Assembly: GCA_028715665.1 (NCBI GenBank)
Contig: JAQURI010000085.1
Coordinates: forward strand, 1 to 6,828
DNA from: Candidatus Ratteibacteria bacterium
Lineage (GTDB): Bacteria > CAIJMQ01
Length of the DNA: 6,828 nucleotides
Direction: 5' to 3'
Positions within the stretch are counted from its first letter, which is position 1. Every line of letters begins with the position of its first letter. The notes beneath the pieces are model-generated. The model did not search any database and was not told the DNA's origin. It saw only the letters and a program-made list of their open reading frames with translations. Below are positions 5,469-6,828 of this stretch, piece after piece. The translations under genes were made by a program, and so were the position numbers.

Positions 5469-6828
5469 AAAATATATTAATTGTTGCCGAGCAAAAACAC
5501 ATAAAGGAATCGTTGAGGGCACTCCTCGACGATAAATTCTTCCTGTTTTCCGCTATCAATTCGCAGGAAGCGTTGCGGACAATAAAAGAAAGACAGATAG
5601 ATGTTTTAATCATAGATACTCCAATAAAAGATATGGCTATCATAGATTTTATCCATCAGGCGCGAAATATCTCGTCGGAAGTTATCCCAATCGTTCTTCT
5701 TTCCACATCCGACGAAAGAATAAGAGAAGAGCTTATAGAAAACAAGGTTTACGAATGGCTTGTCAAACCGTTTCAAAGAAAAGAACTTGCTTACCTTATT
5801 TCCAGAGCGGATGAAAGAATCCAACTTATGAAGAAAATCAAACTTCTGGAAAACGAAAAAATCCCATCCCATTCGGAAGTAAAACCGATTTTTTCGGAAA
5901 ATAAAGATTTCCTTCCCGAGGAAGAATTCAAACGTCTATTTTATTATTATCAGGAAACATTCAGAAAGTTTTCCCGCATTTTGACACATATATTTGAGCC
6001 GGAAGAATTGTTTGAAATGATAGTAACCACGTTATCCGAAGTTTTCGAAGTAGGGAAGTTGGCAATCCTCTTTAAAGACAACGATAATCCTTTTTATAAA
6101 ATCAAAAGCGCTTTAAGGATGAAAAAAGAAATTGTTGAAGATTTTAGAGTTAAAGAAGCGGACGGAATTGCGGGGTGGCTTTCAAAAAATGGACAGATAT
6201 TGGATATACGGGATAAAAAAGTTCCTTCTTCCATAAAAGAGGAAATGGAACTTTTGGAAGCAGAAATATGCGTTCCGTTATTTGGGGACAATGAACTTTT
6301 GGGATTTTTGAGTTTCGGTAAAAAAATTACGGGCGAGGGCTTTACCGCGGGCGAATTGAAATTTTTATACATGATGAGCAACTATACGGCATTGGCTATT
6401 CAAAACTCGTGTCTTTATAGGGAAATCATTCAACATAGAGAGCATCTCTCTGACATAATGAAAAATATTTCTTCGGGAGTTTTAACTGTCGATAGAGAAG
6501 GAAGGATAACTTCAATAAATAAATCAGCGCAAGATATTTTGGGACTCAAAGATGATGTGGTAGGAAAGAATATTCAAAAAGCAGGCTCAATAATAGCCGA
6601 TATTATGATTAGGACGATTCAGGACGAAAAAATTTATAACAGACATGAAATAGTGTATCCCGCAAAAAAGATTTCCCTCGGCATAAGCACTGTTCCTTTG
6701 AGAGACGAATCAAATAGGATAAAAGGCGCGCTGATGGTTTTTCAGAATATTTCGGAAGTTAAAAGACTGGAAAAAGAATTGAACAAAGCAAAGGACGAAG
6801 AATTCTGGAGGGAACTTGCCGCAAAAAT
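5465..6828 (+). CDS. Receiver-GAF-PAS signalling protein, probably hybrid histidine kinase (3' end missing)
   Basis: The reading frame is open from ATG 5465 to the window edge: 454 codons plus two bases. Residues 1-118 form a response-regulator receiver domain with the likely phosphorylation site Asp51 (VLIIDTP), the strand-4 Ser80 and the conserved Lys101 in LVKPF. The acidic pocket after strand 1 is weakened: the usual DD is Ala8-Glu9. A charged linker and helix (120-180) precede a GAF domain (about 180-318, with CVPLF and LLGFLSFGKK) and a PAS domain (about 325-430, with GVLTVDREGRITSINKSA). The sequence then enters a coiled helix (LEKELNKAKD) that aligns without gaps with the helix before the H-box of the upstream kinase, and the window ends about two residues before the expected His. 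It is thus probably a receiver-headed kinase rather than a simple regulator, but the catalytic end is not seen. No DNA-binding domain is visible. The start overlaps the previous stop by 4 nt. Asp51 is the obvious candidate acceptor for phosphate from His617 of the upstream kinase. Confidence 0.92.
   Translation, partial: MKNILIVAEQKHIKESLRALLDDKFFLFSAINSQEALRTIKERQIDVLIIDTPIKDMAIIDFIHQARNISSEVIPIVLLSTSDERIREELIENKVYEWLVKPFQRKELAYLISRADERIQLMKKIKLLENEKIPSHSEVKPIFSENKDFLPEEEFKRLFYYYQETFRKFSRILTHIFEPEELFEMIVTTLSEVFEVGKLAILFKDNDNPFYKIKSALRMKKEIVEDFRVKEADGIAGWLSKNGQILDIRDKKVPSSIKEEMELLEAEICVPLFGDNELLGFLSFGKKITGEGFTAGELKFLYMMSNYTALAIQNSCLYREIIQHREHLSDIMKNISSGVLTVDREGRITSINKSAQDILGLKDDVVGKNIQKAGSIIADIMIRTIQDEKIYNRHEIVYPAKKISLGISTVPLRDESNRIKGALMVFQNISEVKRLEKELNKAKDEEFWRELAAK

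Noticed and set aside
5885..5897. CCGA-T5-TCGG small hairpin
   Set aside because: It lies inside a coding sequence in the linker of the receiver protein; the 4-bp stem is expected by chance.
5437..6381. Minus-strand open stretches over the receiver protein
   Set aside because: The plus-strand frame encodes unmistakable receiver, GAF and PAS domains; the reverse translations are shadows.
2955..6828. PrsK/PrsR-type kinase-regulator pair of exosortase (PEP-CTERM) systems
   Set aside because: The membrane-GAF-kinase layout is superficially similar, but the second protein has GAF-PAS rather than a sigma54 AAA+ domain, and no exosortase or PEP-CTERM gene is present.

Overview
The window is AT-rich, tightly packed bacterial DNA with four genes, all on the + strand. 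No tRNA, rRNA, CRISPR array, insertion sequence or integrase is visible. The genes are a radical SAM enzyme (60-1619), a FabF-like beta-ketoacyl-ACP synthase (KAS, 1705-2958), a polytopic membrane histidine kinase (2955-5468) and a receiver-GAF-PAS signalling protein cut by the right edge (5465-6828). The source cannot be named from sequence alone. AT-rich coding, large multi-domain two-component proteins, a stand-alone radical SAM enzyme with a cobalamin-type N-terminus, and no Shine-Dalgarno motif before any start would fit an uncultured, possibly anaerobic, candidate-phylum bacterium. That placement is inference.

Layout: the radical SAM gene starts directly after two in-frame stop codons and ends at 1619. 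An 85-bp gap (1620-1704) follows, and it is the only real intergenic space. It holds a near-consensus sigma70-type promoter (TTGACA, 17-bp spacer, extended -10 TGtTATAAA). Immediately downstream is a perfect 16-bp inverted repeat, TGTACAA-AA-TTGTACA, where transcription should start, so it looks like an operator. From there three genes run without gaps. The KAS stop overlaps the kinase start by 4 nt (ATGA), and the kinase stop overlaps the receiver-protein start in the same way. This indicates one translationally coupled operon of KAS, sensor kinase and receiver/sensor protein, probably separate from the radical SAM gene.

How they may work together: the membrane kinase (about nine hydrophobic segments, GAF, PAS, HisKA, HATPase) should autophosphorylate at His617. 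The adjacent receiver domain (Asp51 in the next protein) is the obvious candidate acceptor. The second protein repeats the GAF-PAS order of the first and appears to be cut just before its own H-box, so the pair looks like a phosphorelay built by tandem duplication. Co-translation of a lipid/polyketide-type condensing enzyme with a membrane sensor suggests control of, or response to, a membrane-associated product.

The most unusual point is the KAS. It keeps the nucleophile Cys164 and the first catalytic His304. The second catalytic His is Asn341, and the usual HGTST motif reads HAPSD. It is therefore unlikely to be an ordinary housekeeping FabF.
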